Positions 60,813-64,000 of a DNA stretch of 64,000 bases are shown piece after piece (position 1 is the stretch's first letter; the number at the start of each line of letters is the position of its first letter). The position numbers and the translations under genes are program-made. Source of the DNA: Zopfochytrium polystomum. Lineage: Eukaryota; Chytridiomycota; Chytridiomycetes; Chytridiales; Chytridiaceae. The notes under the pieces are model-generated. The model saw only the letters and a list, made by a program, of their open reading frames with translations, did no database searches and was not told the origin of the DNA. The DNA lies in NCBI GenBank assembly GCA_025765615.1, contig JAIVFJ010000070.1, positions 223,500-287,499 on the forward strand, written 5' to 3'.

Positions 60813-61279
60813 TTTCGCTACTCTTTCCTCTTTATTTTTTATTTTGGCATGTTTCGCACCAACGGGCGCCCCGTGCTTTACTTCTTTTGTTTTTGGTGTC
60901 ACGTGTTTTAGCGGCAATGCAAATAAGAAAATTCGTTCATGTTGGGGACTGCAGGATGAAGTAGAGTGGAAAGGGAATGAGGACAGATGTATCAAACAAA
61001 AAAGGCGAACGGCGGATGGTTGGATGGAGTATGCTGCAGGACCCAGTCAGCCACCACCACGTCGCTAAACCCAACGGACCTCACCAGAGGGGGGGCGCGA
61101 CGTTCGTTTTTACAAAAAAAAGCCAAGGCGACTCTTGCAGGACTTGCTCAAAGGTAAGTCCTACTTTAAAAGCGGAAGGAAGGAGGTGGAGAGGAACCCA
61201 AGGGTGGAAAAACGTTCTGCTGTATGAATAATCGTGATTGATATCAATCTACTAAAGAAAACAAGGCTTTGCGGGTAAA
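60813..61279. other. Intergenic after paralogue 2
   Basis: 3' flank of paralogue 2. The first copy of a recurrent TAAAGAAAACAAGGCTTTGC motif is at 61251-61275, close to the transposase remnant. No gene. Confidence 0.5.
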
Positions 61280-61306
61280 CTGTTTTCCTAATTGCAATGG
61301 GAGCGT

Positions 61307-62080
61307 CTACTCGTAGACCCCCCCCCCCCCCGAGCATTGACTGTTGAACCACCTGGAGGTGTGCCTGTAGTGCCCGACCATATGGCAAAGCCCACATTTG
61401 CGCTGTCGTACCGTGCCCTCAACGAGCTCGAAGTGGGTTGGAATTCGTGCTGTAGATGTTTCCGGGAACTGCCTTGGCTTCCATGTCTTCGGCCTGCCGC
61501 GAACAGCTACAGTTTCGGGCTCAACAATAGTCTGCTTCACCCTGCCAATTGCAATCTCCTGCGACTGCTCAAGTGGACCGTTGCTTTTTCGAAATAGGTA
61601 GGTCGACTGCTGCCGCCATAACAGCAGCAAGTTGTACATCCAGCGACGATACGGCGGTGTCGTGAACCGGTTCAGCTGCAATGCAGGAGAGCCGCCAGTG
61701 AGGGCGCACGTCTTCAACGTAAATCGTTCTCGAGTCTCCGAGAGCTGACGCAATTTCATGAGCACATGGAAGCCAAGAGAAGACCTGAAGCGGCCTTACA
61801 AACGGAGTTAGGGCCTGCTTGTGTCGCAAGATTGAGTTGCTGCAGAATAATTCCGAGGGCGTAGTGCGAAATCTTTGTTGCCGTAATCTTGAACGTGCAG
61901 CATATGCGGTGTGTGCTGGTGTTGGGACGACGGTTGATGTCTTCTCCTGGCCTGTATGACTCCTTTCGAAACGTCCCGCCCTGTACACACATGATCTGAA
62001 CACAGTCAAAACTACTGCTGGTTTTTTTAACTGCATACAATTGAACGACAAAGTCAACCAGCAGCAGCAGGTTCTCCATC
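61307..62080 (-). pseudogene. Mutator-like (MULE/FAR1-type) transposase remnant
   Basis: Minus-strand frames carry two ends of a MULE-type protein. Near 61990-61890 a FAR1-like DNA-binding motif is seen (DCVQIMCVQGGTFRK, then STHRICCTFKITATK). Near 61520-61340 there is RGRPKTWKPRQ followed by a CHMVGHYRHTS zinc-knuckle-like motif. The frames differ and no catalytic DDE core is visible between them, so the middle has been lost. It could be the remains of a larger element whose repeats lie in 62-64 kb. Confidence 0.6.
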
Positions 62081-64000
62081 TCTTTCCCTTCTTTCTGTGT
62101 ACATTTTCGAATGGTGGACTTGCTTGCCCAAGGACAGCCTTACGGCCTCTGTTGCTGCAAAGCAGCAGTCAGCAGACGTCCTTTGGTATTCATTTCCATC
62201 TCTTCCTCTCTATGAACGCTATTTTTTTCTTTGGCGCCCAGTTGAAATGCAGTGGCAAAATTCCAAAAGGAAGTCAACCAGCGGTGTGTCTATCTGAGTG
62301 GAGTCAACGGGACGTCTGTCCACCTCCCTGTCTCTGAGTCTGGGAGTGGCAGTCAACAGGTAATCAACGGGTTGTCTGTCTCGCTCTGTGTTTCTGGCTC
62401 TGAATGTTGGCTGTAGATGGAAAATGAATAACATTGTCTGCAATCTTTCACTCTCTCTGTCTTTTTCAAGCAGGGGGGTTGAGGGGGGGGCGGCAGCCCC
62501 CCCCACCAGGGGGCTCAGGGGCTTCCGCCCCCTGACTCAAAAAAAAACAACCCAGCCTCTCTCTCTATCTCTCACTCTCTCTCTCTGTCCACCATGTAAA
62601 CCTGTTTTCTAATTGCAATAGTGGAGTGGGCCCAATTGGAACGGAGTGGCAAAATCAACACTCTAAAGAAAACAAGGCTTTGCAGAGTGGCAAAATTCAA
62701 AAGGAAGTCAACGGGCTGTCTGTTTATCTGAGTGGAAGTCAACGGGTTGTCTGTCTTCCTCCCTCCCTGTCTCTGAGTCTGAGACTGGCAGTCAAAGGGC
62801 AGTCAATGGGTTGTCTGTCTTGCTCTCTGTCTGACTCTGTATGTTGGCTGTTGATGGAAAAGGAATAAAATTGTCTGCAATCTCTCACTCTATCTCTGTC
62901 TCCTTCATGCTGGGGGTTGAAGGGGGGAAGCAGCACCCACTGGGGGGCTCAGCGGGCGGGAGCCCCCTGACAAATAAAAAGTTTTCTTCTCCCTCTCTCC
63001 TCTCTGTTTCTCTGACTCCTCCTTTATCTTCTTTCAGCTCTTGGCTGGCTGATTCACTGTCTGCACTATCTCTCTGTCTCTCTGTCTGTCTTTTGCTCTG
63101 TTGGTCTTTCAGTCCTTTATGACTGTCTCACTGCCAGGGGGAGGTTGACACACACACACACACACACACTCTCTCTCTCTCCCTCTCTTTTGTTTGCATT
63201 ACAAAACGGCTGTGTTCCACTTAAGTGGACCACAGTGGGCATCAGTGTCCCAAACACAGTGTGAATATTGTCCCCGACCCATACAGAGAAGCATGGGGTG
63301 GCTGAACCCAACTAAAATACTATTTCTGCTTATGATTTTGCAAAATCAACTGGGCTGTGGTTTCTATCATTCAATGATTTGTAACTCTCTCACTCTCTGA
63401 AAGTGGCAGTGAAATTCAAAAAGGAAGGAAGTCAACAAGCTGTCTGTCTATTTGAGTGGAAGTCAACGGGTTGTCTGTCTACCTTCCTTCCTGTTCCTGA
63501 GTCTGGGAGTGGCAGACCACAGGCAGTCAACGGGCTGTCTGTCATCCTCTATGTCTCTGACTCTGGCTATTCGGCTGTTGGTGAACAAGTCATCAAATCA
63601 GCTGCGACCTCTCTCTTTTGGGGGGGGGGGGGGGGGGTTGAGGGGCATCAGCCACCCCCACAAGGCTCAAGGGGTTCCTACCCCCTGACTCAAAAACAAT
63701 GTTCCCGTATCCCTCTACATGGCCTGCCACTGCATTCATTGTGGACTACCACACTCTTCAGTATCTTCTTTTTTCCTACTTTTTTTTTGGGAAGAATTCC
63801 TTGTAAGTCAACGGGCATCCCCTAGTCAACACACTAAAGAAAACAAGGCTTTGCAGGTAAACCTGTTTCCTAATTGCAATTAGAAAACCTCTCTAATTTT
63901 TTGTCTTTGGTGCCCAATCAAACTCGGCGGAAAAATTCCGAAAGGAAAGAGTCAATGCTCTGTCTCTCACTCTCTGTCTGGCGCTTCTCTCTCTCTCTCC
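62081..64000. repeat. Array of diverged repeat modules with G-rich hairpins
   Basis: At least three modules (starting about 62255, 62690 and 63405, with a fourth beginning about 63928) share AAATTC-AAAGGAAGTCAAC, then GCTGTCTGTCTATCTGAGTG, then GTCTCTGAGTCTGGGAGTGG. The first three end in a G-rich/C-rich hairpin (62472-62530, 62910-62973, 63618-63685). Short frames here are repeat sequence, not genes. The TAAAGAAAACAAGGCTTTGC motif recurs at 62662 and 63834. Confidence 0.75.

Overview
The window is nuclear DNA of a eukaryote with spliceosomal introns, most likely a zoosporic (chytrid-type) fungus. It encodes a flagellar radial spoke head protein (29396-32327), so the organism builds a motile axoneme. 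It also carries fungal-type genes: an IKS1-like kinase, a Mir1-type phosphate carrier, a NIMA-type kinase and a ZRC1/COT1-type zinc transporter. Introns are mostly short GT-AG introns of about 40-200 bases. The exon joins below were worked out by reading all frames by eye and have no transcript support.

Layout. 1-3515: minus-strand Ty1/copia element cut by the window edge, with its 5' LTR at 3181-3515. 4334-42144: a gene-dense housekeeping block. In order it holds GH1 beta-glucosidase (+), mitochondrial phosphate carrier (+), a ~2366-residue coiled-coil protein (+), a 17-exon NIMA-related kinase (-), pyrroline-5-carboxylate reductase (+), IKS1-like kinase (+), a small coiled-coil protein (-), a triple-module putative DNA-binding protein (+), radial spoke head protein (+), fibrillarin (+), an unresolved small gene (+), a CDF zinc transporter (+) and trimethylguanosine synthase (-). 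42145-54186: repeat-rich DNA around a complete 7,020-bp copia insertion (45089-52108). That insertion has 789-bp LTRs differing at one base seen, a 5-bp target duplication and a polypurine tract, but its coding region is broken. 54187-60812: two tandem paralogues of a secreted cationic protein family I do not recognise. 61280-64000: a Mutator-like transposase remnant and diverged G-rich repeats.

Themes. Fibrillarin and TGS1 both act in small nucleolar/nuclear RNP biogenesis. The tandem pair is the best candidate for something undescribed. Each copy has an N-terminal hydrophobic segment, then an acidic pro-region, an LRRR putative processing site, and a series of tiny exons coding for glycine-zipper or amphipathic lysine-rich helices, and finally a 224-300-residue Gly/Arg/Lys tail. 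Eight consecutive internal exons have identical lengths in the two copies. Many genes have (CT/GA)n or (CA/GT)n tracts 80-500 bases upstream of the start codon.
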